DNA of 64,000 bases. It comes from Branchiostoma floridae (Eukaryota > Chordata > Leptocardii > Amphioxiformes > Branchiostomatidae). Shown in pieces: positions 1 to 12,900 of the stretch (positions within the stretch are counted from its first letter, which is position 1; each line of letters begins with the position of its first letter). The stretch is from the NCBI RefSeq assembly GCF_000003815.2, contig NC_049979.1, positions 24,639,881 through 24,703,880 on the forward strand, written 5' to 3'. The position numbers were made by a program, and so were the translations under genes. The notes under the pieces are model-generated. The model was not told where the DNA came from and did no database searches. It worked only from the letters and a program-made list of their open reading frames with translations.

Positions 1-715
1 AATTTACCTTTATGTAAATTATGATACATCATTCATTTCACTCATTTGTAAAAATTTTAATACGTGTACCATTTCCCGAGTCATTGTCCTGCTGTTTTCT
101 ACATCTAGGTGGTAGCCTCAGCACTTGTAGTTTTGTTGTACCTCCTGTGTGGGGGGTTGGGGATGTCACGCACTTTGCCTCTTTTGTATAAAACATAATG
201 TAGAATTGTACAATGATGTGCTTGTAACATTTTAGTTTTGTGATATAGACTTCATGCCATGAAAGGAAATGGAACAAGTGTTCGCAGAACTCACCCTTCG
301 TGAAATGGGCTAGGGTGTGGTGGTTGGAGGGTGTTTTTTATAGACATCTCGGGCTAGCCTTACAGAAAATGATACGTTCGATTGGCAAAAATTCTCGGAA
401 TTCTACAACTTTTTTCGCGCCTATGTAACATGAGCTGTATCATCCCTTTGAAGTGGAATAATTTGCATTGACAGATTGTTATGGTATTTGGAATGCAGAT
501 AGCTTTTGTCATGGGCCGTGAGCGAGCGAGTGAGATAGCTTTGGAGATGCCTTACATAATCAATTTTTATCATGCAAATCAGGGGCTAATTTGCGTAAAT
601 AATGAGGACAGTTTATATTAATAATAATAACTAGGTGTATTTTGCCAGCCAGTAGGTACCCAAATTATACGCCTACTTCATTTCATAATAGCAGATACTC
701 AAAGATAAGACACAT
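1..715. other. Non-coding flank; possible SINE tail near 614-660
   Basis: No convincing coding exon is visible. Short frames here have no codon structure or family similarity that I recognise. Positions 628-656 read, on the minus strand, as the same tail sequence (key part ACCTACTGGCTGGCAAAA) found at the end of the 5S-like element near 37602-37630. Here it is followed by an ATT-rich run. It is therefore probably a truncated 3' end of the same retroposon family. Nothing else in this stretch can be named. Confidence 0.4.
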
Positions 716-884
716 TAGTCAATTCCAAGTCACCATGAGGGTTTTAGGTGATATTTGTAATAAGTCTGAATTATGTTGAATAAAAGAATATCTAAGCCAC
801 AATAATTGATTTTTTTAAATTGACTAAGAAAATATTCATCTATTTGAATTCATTTAAAAAGTTTAGAAACATTTTGAAACTTTG

Positions 885-1216
885 CAGGGTTCTAGCCAGG
901 ATTTCATTTTAGCGTAGTGGGAATGGTGTGGAAGGGGTGTCTTGGCCCTTCCACTGTGAGACTTTGAAAATGTAGAGTTAAAAGTTGGCACTTTGTTAAC
1001 ATCACATGTAAATTGTAGGATTTTCTGGTCAGTTTTAAGGGTCATATCACCATTTTTCATTGTGCAGACATTGATAAGACATTGTTGAACAAGCAAATGA
1101 TACCAAAACACCACTACACTAGTTAAAAATTAGCGTAGTGGCCCTTATTTTAGCGTAGTGGTCACAAATTTTAGCGTAGGGGCCCACTACGCTAAAATGC
1201 ACTGGCTAGAACCCTG
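885..1216. mobile_element. Small element with perfect 15-bp inverted ends, nested in copy A
   Basis: The ends are perfect 15-bp inverted repeats, CAGGGTTCTAGCCAG at 885-899 and its complement at 1202-1216. The interior has repeated GCGTAGTGG-type motifs in both orientations. The undisturbed target is visible in the other copy of the host element, where the bases TTTTGAAA and GTAACTGTAC are contiguous. The left flank is slightly rearranged, so the target duplication is not exact. There is no coding capacity. The CAGGG start resembles the other CAGGG/CAGTG elements in this window. Confidence 0.7.
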
Positions 1217-1344
1217 GAAAGTAACTAGTTAACTGTACAAAATATTTTTTAGAATAATTGTGAAACCTCTGTGTGATTCTTTCACATTTAAACTTTGCCA
1301 AATGGTAAAATTAGTTTATTGCCCCCATAAAAGTAAGCCCTGTT

Positions 1345-1937
1345 GTTGTTGACAAGAACAAATAAATGACAATATCAAAACAAACAGTTCACAGCTATTT
1401 ACATATAAGTCATGTTACAAGGTAGTTGCAAAACGTTTCGCATGTACAATATATAACTGGGTTAACTGTAAGATACTGCAGTTTGTAGAATGTGACAGGA
1501 AAAGTGAACCCCTTAATAGTAGATGGATACGGGCTGATTCGGATAAACTATTGAAGTCAAGAGTATTGCCTAGCAGGTAGATTGCCGAAAAAATTAATTC
1601 TGTATTGTTGATATGTAGGGCAGTATAACAAAAAATGTACAACACTTTCACATCGACACCCACAGTTACAGGCTGGACTAGAAGCTAAATTGCGGATAAA
1701 TAAACAATGGTTCAGACTGCAGGTGCCGATGCGAAGGCGTGTAAGGAGGGCGTAGGTGTATCGAGGACCGTAACTTAAATGTTTATTGACGGAGGGACGT
1801 ACTAATTTAACTAAATGTTTTTTATACAGTGAAAAGTTAAGTGAACGAACAGCAATGTCAAGACCATTCCAATGTTGTGTTGCATAAGGATACTTTGCAA
1901 GGATGTGTGAATTGCTATCTTCCCAGCCCACTGACAC
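1345..1937 (-). pseudogene. LINE (non-LTR retrotransposon) C-terminal coding remnant
   Basis: On the minus strand, about 1557-1937 translates to a segment with the pattern seen downstream of the reverse transcriptase in many non-LTR elements: TRLRIG, then a cysteine cluster (CNCGCRC), then ESVVHFLLYCPTYQQYR. The reading continues in another frame toward 1490, so the piece is frameshifted and truncated. It interrupts copy A of the inverted-repeat element, since the matching part of copy B lacks it. The first residues, up to about HILAKY, belong to host-element sequence shared with copy B and not to the LINE. Confidence 0.6.
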
Positions 1938-2204
1938 ATTTACAAAATGTTACAAAAAATGGTAGAAAATGGTAAATAATGGTATAATGCTGTTATAATT
2001 ATTTAGAAACCATTAGAAGTATCTAATTCCACACCATGAATATTTCCAAAGTTTTACAGGACCGGGGAAATACTTATAAATTGAAATAATGTTAAAACTA
2101 TTTCTGAAGTATCAAATGTCGATTCTAGACATATAATTACAAAACTTTAAAATCAATTCTTAACAATGACAACAAACATCCGCACGATGACTTTGAATGG
2201 ACTC

Positions 2205-3905
2205 TAACTAACAAAGAGAGAAATATTAGCCTAACTGAGTTGTGTACTAGTATGTCCGATTGGAAAAATTCCCGGAATTGACAGCAAGTTTTCCGCGCGT
2301 ACGCAATCGAACCATCCCTTTAGATGGTAATAACAAGGGAAGGGTTGACGGATCAATATTGTCAATATTGACGACTTGACACATTGCATGGACGTTTCTA
2401 CAAAGTGATATTATAAATTATAGTTTTTCTTTGTACAGCCCCCTTTACAGATCATTATTGCCGACTTGTTGCTTGCAACAATGATGATGTAGCATTCTTT
2501 GTTTCACAATGCAGTCCACTACATTGTGCATCCTATATGTCTATTGTACAATCCCTATAAACAATCTCATCAATGACTACAAGTTACTGTGAAAAACAAA
2601 CCCTGCTTTGTTCAACAATGTATTGTACCGGTAGTAACTGTTACATGTACAACCCTTTTAAAACGTATAATATAGGCCCCTGTAAACAATATCATCATTG
2701 CCCTTATTCATTGCCCTTAATCTACAGATTATCAAATCTTATAGGAAACGTTTACACCCCATCATGTATAATGTACTGTCCCTATAGTACCATTGTCTTA
2801 TAATCGTCTGGTATATATAAGTCGTGCTGTCCTCTATTGCGCAACTATGACCTTTGGGGTCACTTCCTGTGGGGACGGGACCCACAACTCCAGCCCACGC
2901 AGAATGACGTAACTCCTAAATATAAACCACTATTGCGTAATCGCCACACTTAGTACACTACACACTATTTTTCAAGTACAAACATCCCCTGCAAAACCGT
3001 CAAAAGCCACTAGACAAAAAAACGCCTCGTACGTTTCTTCTCCTTCTCAAGAGCTACCCACATACCAAATATCAGATCAATCTGTGTTGGCGTGAAGGAG
3101 CTGTTCTGTTCACAGACACAGTGTTTTGAGGGTTTCTACACATACCTATTGTATTATGCAAATAACCAGCTAATTTGCATAACAAGCATACAAGTATGTA
3201 CATCATTACGTAAGCTATCTGCATACCTACAGTCATTAACATCCATCAACCCCTACTCGCATTATTCCTTCTCAAAACCTAAAACAAGAATTACTTTCAC
3301 CGCCCCTGCGAAACCCCTAGGTGGCCAAAACTTACACACCTTTTTATGCTTTTACACAGCTACCTACCACTTAAAAATCATCACCCAAACAAGTCCCAAA
3401 CAAAAAATAGCAAAACCGGAAGTTCCGCTGCCATACCATAACACGCTGCTAGAGCGCCCTGCCGTAACGCAATTCCTGCCATTCCTTCGCCATGTCTAAT
3501 CCTACTCACATACCAAATATCAAAACCATCCATTCACGCGTTCCCTAGTTATCAGGCTGACAAACGACCCCCTGACATCAAAACAGCACTGACTACAAAC
3601 ACTTTGTTTCACGAAGTGAATCAAAGGACATACGAAAGGAAATGTTTAACATTTCATAAGTGATAAATATAGAATACAACACGGTGTATTCCGTATCACC
3701 CGAGGTCCCAGCCCGACCCGTGGGAGGGCTGAGACCAAGTCTTCAGCCTAATGAGATTAAGGCAAAGCACGTATAAAGAAAAGAAGAGAAAAGAGAGAAG
3801 TTCCTACGAGTCAAATGAATGGCTGTATATGTCAGTTATGTTTCTGTATGTATGTACAATTTACAAACTATTAGACAATTCTAACTTTGACTCTCTCCCA
3901 TACAG
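2205..3905. other. Region upstream of the recognisable FCF1 exons
   Basis: The first coding exon of FCF1, a lysine/arginine-rich leader of about 25 residues, should lie here or before the window starts. I could not find it. Positions about 3663-3715 hold a repeat with the hairpin GAATACAACACGGTGTATTC followed by CGTATCACCCGAGG. A second copy occurs at about 47563-47612. The rest is AT-rich and shows no gene. Confidence 0.4.
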
Positions 3906-5820
3906 AAACAAGAAAGACCGCAGAAAATCAAAAAAGAAACCCAAAGACCAAAGCAAGATTGTGGAGAGACAAGTGTAAGACTTTCTATTACAATGACTTT
4001 TGTCCAACAGTTTTTTCTATCTTCCATTCATATCTACCATTTTCATATGTACAATATCTATCTTCACCTAACATTTGTTGTTTCACTGTTCAGGCCCAAG
4101 GTATCCTCGGCATTGTTCTTCCAATACAACACCCAGCTGGGTCCTCCCTACTACGTTCTGGTCGACACCAATTTTGTCAATTTCTCCATCAAGAACAAGC
4201 TGGATATTGTACAGTCAATGATGGACTGTCTCTACGCAAAATGTATGTTTGAAACCTTCTATTTCCTTGTGGGTCAAACCTCATGAAACTGTTTTACTTT
4301 TTGCCAGTGTTATTACCCATCAATATTCCACATAAGTATGTGGGTGTTTGTTGCCTTTTGTTTGAAGACCTTCAAAACCTTTGTAAATTAGCTCTACTAA
4401 ACTTTTTTTATTACGTGACTGTATGAAAGATTCATGAAGGTTATATTGTGGTCTCTGTGTGTGTCTGTGTAGATAGCTCTCACCACAAAAGAGCCCCAGT
4501 GTCAAGCTCTAAAATCTAAAATACTGTATATACTAGCAGACAGTATGTGTGTGTTTGTGTGTGTGTGAGAGAAAGAGTGACAATTGGATTAACACCAATT
4601 TCAAATTGGATTAACACCAATTCCTATGGAGGCAATAATCCAAATCTAGCATTTGGAAAATGTTGGAACTATCACTAGCATCACCGCACGAGTCTGGGAG
4701 AACCCCAAACTATCTGTCAAGACCAAGATGGCCGTGTACAACGCTTGCGTCCTCAGCACACTTCTCTATGGGAGCGAAACGTGGTCCACCTATGCCAAGC
4801 AGGAGAGCAGGTTAAATGCCTTCCACATGAGGTGTATTCGTCGCATCCTGGGCATATCATGGCAGGACAAAGTCACCAATGCCGAAGTGCTGTCTCGTGC
4901 TGGCCTCCCAACCATGTTCACCCTCCTCAGACAACGCAGACTACGCTGGCTGGGCCACGTCCGTCGCATGGAGGATGGCCGCATCCCCAAAGACCTACTC
5001 TACGGAGAACTGATCTCAGGAAAGAGAAACACCGGACGGCCACAGCTACGTTTCAAAGATGTCTGCAAGAGGGACTTAAGGGCTCTTGATATTGACACAG
5101 AGCACTGGGAGGACCTTGCAAATGACAGATCCAGCTGGAGATGCACACTGTCCAGGCAGCTAAAATCAGGAGAAACCAGACTTATGCGCATGGCAGAAGA
5201 AAAGCGGATCCTGCGAAAAGAGCTCTGCAACAGACCTGAGTCAGCTTACAGATGTGCCCTATGCGGCAGAGACTGTCATTCTCGTATAGGACTGTTTAGC
5301 CACAGTCGACGCTGTAGGGCGGATATCAATTAGGATTTTACCATGGTCAATATTGACCGAAGGAGGCCATATATATATATCACTAGCATCTCAGTAAATA
5401 TATATTAAAATGAAAGAGTTGCATAAATGTTTAAAGATTATCCTGAATAGAGAGATCTTTGTAGGACTTCATATATCGATAAGTTCAAACATGTTAGAAA
5501 TTTCATTGTTTGTCAAGTCAGTTCCTACCTTTGTGACATTGCCATGAGATCTACATGATTGTACAATTTGTTTCAGAGATCTCCGGGCAGATTTACCTGT
5601 TGCATAAGATAGTAAAAGCTGGCAAAGGAGTGTAGCTGGTAACAGTGTGTCCCTTAGCTGGGTGGTAAGAGAACACTTCCAGGCCGGCTACAATCCTTTG
5701 CCAGCTTTTAAGTTTTATACTATCTTATGCCACTGAAGGATCTGCATGGACAATACAAAGATAGGAGCTTTGGAAGCAAAGTGCCCTCAGGCAGAAATCA
5801 TACACACACACTGAGGCACA

Positions 5821-5856
<36 letters not shown>

Positions 5857-7485
5857 CACACACACACACACAGAGGCACACACACACATATATACATGTA
5901 GGTGTGTGTTAAATTTCCCCTCCATGTCATTGTTTGCAAACAGGTGTGCCATGTATCACAGACTGTGTGATGGGTGAATTGGAGAAACTGGGACCCAAGT
6001 ACAGAGTAGCGCTGAGGTAATGTTTGATTGTTATTTACTGGAAAATACATGTAAACTGACAAGCATTATGAGTAAAATCTAGAAGTTTAGTATACCAAAG
6101 CCTGGTAGTGGTACTTTTCACTAAGCATTCAGGTTAATTAATTATCCATAGGCCAACAGACTGGCCAAAAGGAAGAGACTTGGTGACCTTTACCTGATCA
6201 ATGATTCAGCAACTCCTCAGCTGGACTCCTCTAGTCTTTATCTGAACAAACTTTGTTCATAAAGGCAGCTGAGCCATTGTCAAAACCTCTTCTAGAAAAA
6301 TCTAGATTGAGTATTACTAATGAGAATCTTATTTTCCAATGTACATTGTATACTCAGATGATGGTACTATGCAAGTGGTGTCTTTTTTTATGCGTAGGCT
6401 TGTGAAAGATGCGAGGTTTGAGAGGCTACCCTGTATGCACAAAGGAACGTATGCAGATGACTGCCTGGTGGCAAGGGTGAATCAGGTATGTCCACAGAAT
6501 TTGAAAACCTGTTGATATATGATTTAGGAAAAAGCCAAAAATCAGGACAGTAGTTTTCCTCACACGATCATGTACATGTATCTGCCACTGTCACAGTTAT
6601 TTACTTACTTTGGCCTACTGCCCATCCTTGGACATAGGCCTCAGACTGTTACCGTACAGTAACCTGCTTTAAAATGGGTGCCATCTATATTACATGATGT
6701 ATGCAGGATGTTAATATACTTTTTGCACACATGTAAATCAGCAAGATTCTATTTGCTTATGTTCATCTCTTTCATGATATTTTCAGCACAGTAGGGAGGC
6801 CATTATTGTGGTGTTTCATGCCTTACCTGTGTTGCTACATGTATGTACACTTTTTCTACATGTCAGGATTTTACTGACTGCTCTTTTAATGTCTAGCACA
6901 AATGCTACATAGTGGCAACAAATGACAAGGACTTGAAGCGACGACTGCGTAGAATTCCTGGCGTTCCCATCATGTACATCAGACAACACAGGTCAGACTC
7001 ATCTCTGTTCAATTTTCCTTTTTTTTTTTACTTTACTTTTAACAGATCATATACTGACATGTCCCACTCGATTGTCCTTCCCCAAGTCACTGCTAAAAGT
7101 CAGAGCTTGTCCTGTTAGACACTGATTATGTCTTGGTATGGTAAGGGTCAATTGTATCAACATACAATGCCAAGGAAAGCAATCAAATAGAGTTTCCTGA
7201 AATTTGGGAGGGGAAGGGGGGGGGGGCGGGCATAGAAAAGAGTTGTAACAATGTCGCACATGTCTCCCTTCTGGGTTCCCACTGTGAGTTAGTTGGCTTA
7301 CATTACGTCCTACAGTTTTTATCAGACCATCATCAGCAGGTCAATGTACAATGTAGTTGTAGCCACAATGAAAATGAACTACATGTAGAAATAATCTTTT
7401 ACATCACCCACTATTTTCTTGTCTCTTTCCCCCCAGATATTCCATTGAAAGAATGCCAGATGCGTTTGGAGCACCAAAAGTGTGA
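3906..7485 (+). CDS. FCF1: FCF1/Utp24-like rRNA-processing PIN nuclease (5' part missing)
   Basis: Six coding exons: 3906-3974, 4094-4242, 5944-6016, 6398-6485, 6897-6991, 7437-7485. Phases match at every junction. The product is nearly collinear with animal FCF1. A basic stretch ([10 protein letters not shown]) leads into [20 protein letters not shown], which opens the PIN domain. Then come [21 protein letters not shown] and a C-terminus of [19 protein letters not shown]. The PIN acidic residues (VDTN, E of GELEK, DD of YADD) are present. In yeast and human this family acts in the nucleolar small-subunit processome and is the proposed nuclease for early 18S pre-rRNA cleavages. The N-terminal exon (about 25 residues in the family) is not identified. 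The second intron holds a LINE fragment, a hairpin repeat and a CA microsatellite. Confidence 0.93.
4653..5380 (+). mobile_element. 5'-truncated non-LTR retrotransposon, C-terminal ORF intact
   Basis: An open frame (4653-5333, 226 codons) encodes the post-polymerase part of a LINE ORF2. It contains [11 protein letters not shown], then [12 protein letters not shown], then a [14 protein letters not shown] segment. It ends with a C2H2-like finger, [19 protein letters not shown]. The short 3' sequence ends in a TA run (5372-5380), like the short-repeat tails of RTE-type LINEs. It lies in sense orientation inside an FCF1 intron. Direct repeats AATTGGATTAACACCAATT occur just upstream (about 4585-4622). 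Related fragments lie at 18390-18785 and about 53049-53085. Exact clade is not assigned. Confidence 0.85.
5602..5730. repeat. Hairpin (inverted-repeat) element in an FCF1 intron
   Basis: The left arm at 5602-5630 (GCATAAGATAGTAAAAGCTG and onward) is complementary to the right arm at about 5696-5730. The loop contains TTAGCTGGGTGGTAAGAG, which resembles a tRNA A-box. Partial relatives of the right arm occur near 35176-35205. It is probably a small non-autonomous element. Nothing is coded. Confidence 0.55.
5805..5890. repeat. CA-repeat microsatellite
   Basis: An interrupted CA tract, read from the sequence. It opens short valine/cysteine-rich and threonine/histidine-rich frames on the two strands that are not genes. 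It lies about 50 bases upstream of the acceptor of the third identified FCF1 exon. Confidence 0.95.
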
Positions 7486-9956
7486 TTCATCTGAATGTAG
7501 ATACATTGTATTAAACAGAAAAGCATTCTCCAAAATGAATTCTTTCTCCTTTAAGAAGAATTAGTGTAGTTGCATGTTGGAGTTTTTTTAGGGGGGCACA
7601 AAAGCTAGTGACTGAGATTGAAGCCTTATCTGTGCTTGTACTGTGTCTAATGATTTCTATTACTGTAACAGCAATAACTGTAACAGTTGTAAAATGAAGT
7701 CTTAAGACAAAGTTTGATGAGTAAGTGACACATTGTACATTTGTACTAATAAAATTCTGCTTGAAGTTTATGTTTTTCGTATATTATATAATGCATATCT
7801 ACAATGTTTGTGGATGGACAGCAAAAAATCAAGAATTTGTTAGAACCAAAAATAGTGATTTTGGGCAAAACTGCCTGTCAACAAACGGTTGCCATGGCAA
7901 CACGAAAATATGGAAAATTTGTCTAACTTTCTATTAGGAAAACTCACCAAATTTGGTGGCTCTAGCGTAAGCCGTTCTGGCGTCATAGGACATCAAAGTA
8001 AGCGCGGGCCTCAAAAGCCAGCACCCAACCCCCACCCCCCCGACCGACCCGGCCTGAATAGGGTTAAACGTGTACATGTCCAAGCATAGATTATTTCATG
8101 ATCATAATCAAACTATTAAATGAAGATATGAGGCCCTCGAAGTGTTAAGTCTGATTTATTTACATTACGGGGAAGCACACACATTATGAAGGAAAATACA
8201 GTCGAGTTCCCTATCTGTTGTGACATGAATAGAAAGCAGAAAAATTTTATCCTTGAAGTTTCTTTCTGTTTAGCCAAATCCAGCATTAGCAGATTGATCT
8301 GGTACATTTCATCTTTATACAATTTAGGAGATTAAGTTAGGCGATGTTCACAATGGACCATTCCCCTAGAATGCCATATCAAACAAATAGAACCTCCTGT
8401 TTTATTCCGAATACCTCGGTAAAAACAGCCCTAGTGGCCAAAAGAAAATTAGAGTACAGTTGTTTTGGAAGGGAGAGCCACTGCATAGCATTACTTTGTT
8501 AGCGGGCAGGATGAGCATGTAAAGCAGACTTTGTAGTAGGGCCATATAAACAAGTGGTACAAGCTCCCTCTACGTGAGTGCCTGAGCTGCTTTCTTCTTA
8601 ATCTCATTCTTCTCCTGGGCAGGTATGCAACTGTCACGCATGCAACAAATGCAGTGGAAAACCTGTCATGTATGAATTCTTCTTTGAACCTGCATCTCCC
8701 GCATGCCAAAAACCAGGCAAGTCTGCTCACCTAGTACCTGATCTCCAAGCAGAACTTGATCTTGCCAAAGATAGTATCGTAAGCTTGGGAAGGAGTTTAG
8801 CCGTCAGAGGAGTTTCATTTTTTATACTCCTTCCAAGCTTATGATAATCAAATAGATTTCCCTGGGTATGTGGGTCTTCATTTGACTACAAACATACCAG
8901 CTGTCAGGTGGTTTGGGGTTAGCTCGAATTATGAATAAGCCCGAAAGCTTCTGTCTGATACAGAGAAATTCACAATTCTAATTTGTTTAGACAAACCTTT
9001 GCTTATAATAATTTGGGGTTAATGACCCACGAGCATATATGGTGTTACAAGGCCTGGACATTTGCTACACCTGGTACATGTAACCACTGAATAAGTCCAT
9101 TGATTGAGTGAGCGAAGCAAACAAGGTGGATTTATAACTATAATATAAGTTTAACTTATAGCATATGACCAGGCCTTATAATTACAACACAATATACAAA
9201 TGCACACCAAGGAAAAGGCGAGTCATTAAGTTATTATTATATAGCCTGTCCAAAGTATTTAAACCCATATGAGACATAAATTCCTGTATGTCCTTTGATA
9301 CTATAATACTTGTAAATTCATTTGTCTAATTTTTGAGAAATGCATAAAATTGTGTACTTTTGTTACATCAAAGAGACGACAGATTTCAATTTGAAACTAA
9401 AATTTCCACAGAAGATATGGCTTGTCAAATCTTTTCAAAATTTCCTCTACTCTACTGTATTCATGATCATTCCTCCCTACTGGGTGTGATCAGTCCTCCC
9501 TTCTGGGTGTTATTCTGATTGTTTGATTGAGAACTCTTAGGATTGGACCCTTTGCCGGATTGATTATACATTTCTGTTATACACCTAGTAGAAATCTATA
9601 GTATTAAACACATTGCTCGGTCTGGCTATATAATAAAACATAGTACATTTTCGCCATCACAAAGAAGCGAAAATTTAAACTCACTTAGCATTTAGTATAA
9701 TTCATGTGTTAGCTTGGCATTATATGTACATATTTATATGATAGTATGACAATCATCTACACCAAAATGCATATGATGTGCAATTTTGTAACTGCAGGAT
9801 GTGTCGTGACAGATGTAGTAAAACCATCACATGACAAATGTAGCCAAGTCCTTATCTGTAAAAATATATTCAGGAATCCTTTGGCAGGGATAAAAATTGA
9901 TGATAAAAAAGTCATTCTGTATAAATTCAAGTTTTTTATATAGTTTTGGTCAAAAG
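7486..9956. other. Intergenic region between convergent FCF1 and ACSS1
   Basis: The 3' ends of FCF1 (+) and ACSS1 (-) face each other here. AATAAA at about 7748 and ATTAAA near 7509 are plausible FCF1 polyadenylation signals. A compact hairpin lies at about 8776-8844, with arms built on AAGCTTGGAAGGAGT-like sequence. No coding exon is recognised. The short frames around 8116-8322 and 8491-8730 have no recognisable features. Confidence 0.5.
8776..8844. repeat. Short hairpin repeat
   Basis: The two arms of about 20 bp, around AAGCTTGGGAAGGAGT and ACTCCTTCCAAGCTT, are inverted with a loop of about 28 bases. It could be a small foldback element or a fragment of one. No function is visible. Confidence 0.5.
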
Positions 9957-12900
9957 TTAGCTTCTGATCCTTTGCTTGTATGCCTTGTGACTTTGGACGA
10001 TGGCATCTACAACACTGGGCTCTGCCAGGGTGGACACATCTCCCAACTCCTCTTCTTTGTCTGTGGAGATCTTGCGCAAGATTCGTCTCATGATCTTCCC
10101 AGATCTGGTCTTAGGTAAGCCAGGTGTGATCTGAAATAAGAATTTCTATTGCTTTAGTTGAAAGTGAGGTCAACTTGATATTAGTCTTGGTGTTGAATCC
10201 AAAGAATTTTGTTATTCCACTGCATCTTCTTCGCAAGTGTATTTATGCTAGGGATTCTGCATGGTGGACCCAGATAACTCTTCACAATTGTATCAATAAG
10301 GCTACACTGACTTAATCTTATCCCATTACATCTGCGCACACATTGATTTACGCAAAGAGCATCCCTGGTTAATAAGAATTTTATGCTTTTCAGAAGATCT
10401 GGTCTCCAGGGTAAGGGGCACATGGTCAGGGCATGGGGCCACAAGAATGGCACCAAAAAAACATTTGGAAATGGCTCTGATTGTCTCTTACAGTCTTACT
10501 ACAGGTAAGCATAGGACAAAATCAAGCATGAGAAAGAATGGACTGATATTTAGTACTGTGGTTTAGCAGCATTTTTTTTGCTGGATTAGCTTTGGGGTCT
10601 CCAGAGGATGTCATCCATAAGATTAAGTCAGTGTGGCCTAACATACAATAATGAAGAGCGTTATTGTATATTTTGCACAACTATGTACATGCCACAACAA
10701 AGATGTCATAAGTATAGACATTTCATGAAATTTGAGTGAGTAGTAAATAGTGAGTCATCACTATGAGTGTTACATAACTCTTACCAAAATGGTATCAGGA
10801 ACTGCATATGCTGCGATGGTTTTCCTCACCAGATCCTTCAGCTCCTTGGCTATGTCTTCCTCATCACGTCGAACTCCTTCTTTCAAGATCACAAATGCAT
10901 ATGGTACTAGGGGAGGAAGGAAAGGACTTTTTTTTAACAAAACTGTTTTAGGAAAATGTAAGTCTTGATACAATGTTACAGCAATTCTACAGGCTGGAAC
11001 AACAGAGTGACTCTGGAGTCATTTTGAATCTGCTCTGACGAGAGCACAATTTGGCGGGAATGTCTACTTCTTACCACTCATGAACCAAATCATGCACATT
11101 CCCACCATGCGCATTATGCTCTTACAACAGCAAATTCAAAATGGTGCTCGAGTTAGGAGAGGAGTCTATTGGTGTCAAAAACATGAATTATAATACAATC
11201 ATGTACAATTTAAGTTTGAAAATTGAAGTGTAGGTTCTGCATTGTATCAATGTTATTTTGAGTAGAGAAAAAGATACTGGTATGTAAAGAATCAATGGCC
11301 CTTACCTTCTCCTTTTACTTCATGTGGAGTTCCGATGACAGCTGTTTCAGCTACATCATGATGTTCATCCTGAAAAAAATGTAAACATTGGGCCTTCCAA
11401 TACTTCTGTAGGGAATACTGGAAATGCAGAAACTTCCGCGGTGGTTAAATGTTCGTGGTTTTCGCAGTGGCCGCTTCATCGTGAACTTAAAACCACTGCA
11501 AACATTTTCCATCATGGCAGTAAAAGACTTCAATGCATGATGCTACCGCGAACTTAAATCATCAAAAATAATCAATGACAAATCAGAATGAGAGATACAC
11601 AGGACATTGGCCAATCAGACGGAGAGACACATATCAAGTAACCAATAACTGACTGCTGGAGATTCATTATTAACCCCTTGTGGCACTTCTATGACTGTCA
11701 CATCAGGTGATCATTACCAATGGGGACTTGTGACTGGTCGATAATGATACTACACTATAATGTCCTTACCATGGCATCCTCAATCTCTGCTGTGCCAATC
11801 CTGTGTCCACTGATGTTAATGACATCATCCATGCGTCCAGTGATGTGATAGTAACCCTTGTGATCCCTGTGAGCTCCATCCCCTGAGAAGTATGTCCCTG
11901 TGATAGAAGATCAGAACACTCAGTGGGCAACCTCAGCCAAACGCTTGGTCGCAAAACATGTCTTCACAAATGAACAATATGTACAGTCAAACCTGTATTA
12001 GGGGCCACCTCTACAGAGGGGCCACCTGCCCATAGTGGCCACTTTTTGTCAGTCCCTTGGGTATTTTATCTACAAGTTGCCACCTCTATACAGAGGCCAC
12101 CTGTCTATAGTGGCCACATTTGTCCGGTCCCTTGAGTGGCCACTATAGACAGGTTTGACTGTATTAGCAGTAAACTGTCATCCGTTGAGAAACAACACAA
12201 CTGCAGAACCCTCTTTTATACAGTCAAACCTGTATTAGGGGCCACCTCTACAGAGGGGCCACCTGCCCATAGTGGCCACTTTTTGTCGGTCCCTTGGGTA
12301 TTTTATCTACAAGTTGCCACCTCTATACAGAGGCCACCTATCTATAGTGGCCACATTTGTCCGGTCCCTTGAGTGGCCACTATAGACAGGTTTGACTGTA
12401 CAGTCAAACCTGTATTAGGAGCCACCTCTACAGAGGGGCCACCTGCCCATAGTGGCCACTTTTTGTCGGTCCCTTGGGTATTTTATCTACAAGTTGCCAC
12501 CTCTATACAGAGGCCACCTGTCTATAGTGGCCACATTTGTCCGGTCCCTTGAGTGGCCACTATAGACAGGTTTGACTGTATGTGTGCTACCTTTTCTGCT
12601 CCTAGAGTTGAGTGTAGGTCACTATCACCGGGACATTGAAACTGGTCGGTTAGTTGCTAGGGGGAGGATCACAAAAATCAAGCTGAAACCTTGTGTATTT
12701 TTTTGATGATGGAAATTTCATTAAATCAAGCTAGTCTAACGGAAAATTTACGCCTGAAAACGCAAGAAGTGACGTTTCAGAGAGTCCCGATTTCAAAATT
12801 TTGCCAAAGTTCCCTTGTGACGGCTCGCGTCTTCGCCCATGTCGGCACAGGACAATATGTTGCGGGAGCGTCGCTCTCACAAACCTTTTAAACTAATAGA

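Larger units (their letters stand above)
716..2204. mobile_element. Inverted-repeat DNA element, copy A, with two nested insertions
   Basis: The ends are imperfect inverted repeats. The left starts near 716 with a form of ATTCCAAGTCACCATG; the right ends near 2204 with a form of CATCGTGACTTTGAAT read inverted. Long blocks match copy B at 41787-43710, for example the stretch containing GAGCCACAATAATT and the right third from about 1890 to 2204. Compared with copy B, this copy carries extra DNA at 885-1216 (another inverted-repeat element) and at about 1345-1890 (LINE coding remnant). Without these insertions the element is about 0.6-0.7 kb and has no transposase, so it is non-autonomous. The superfamily is not assigned. 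Confidence 0.7.

Noticed and set aside
3751-3905. MRLRQSTYKEKKRKERSS reading as the FCF1 N-terminus
   Set aside because: It does not resemble the conserved FCF1 leader, and a clear acceptor (CCCATACAG) precedes 3906, so this part is intron.
5725-6062. ORFs rich in Val/Cys or Thr/His near FCF1
   Set aside because: They are CA-repeat translations overlapping a real FCF1 exon at 5944-6016.
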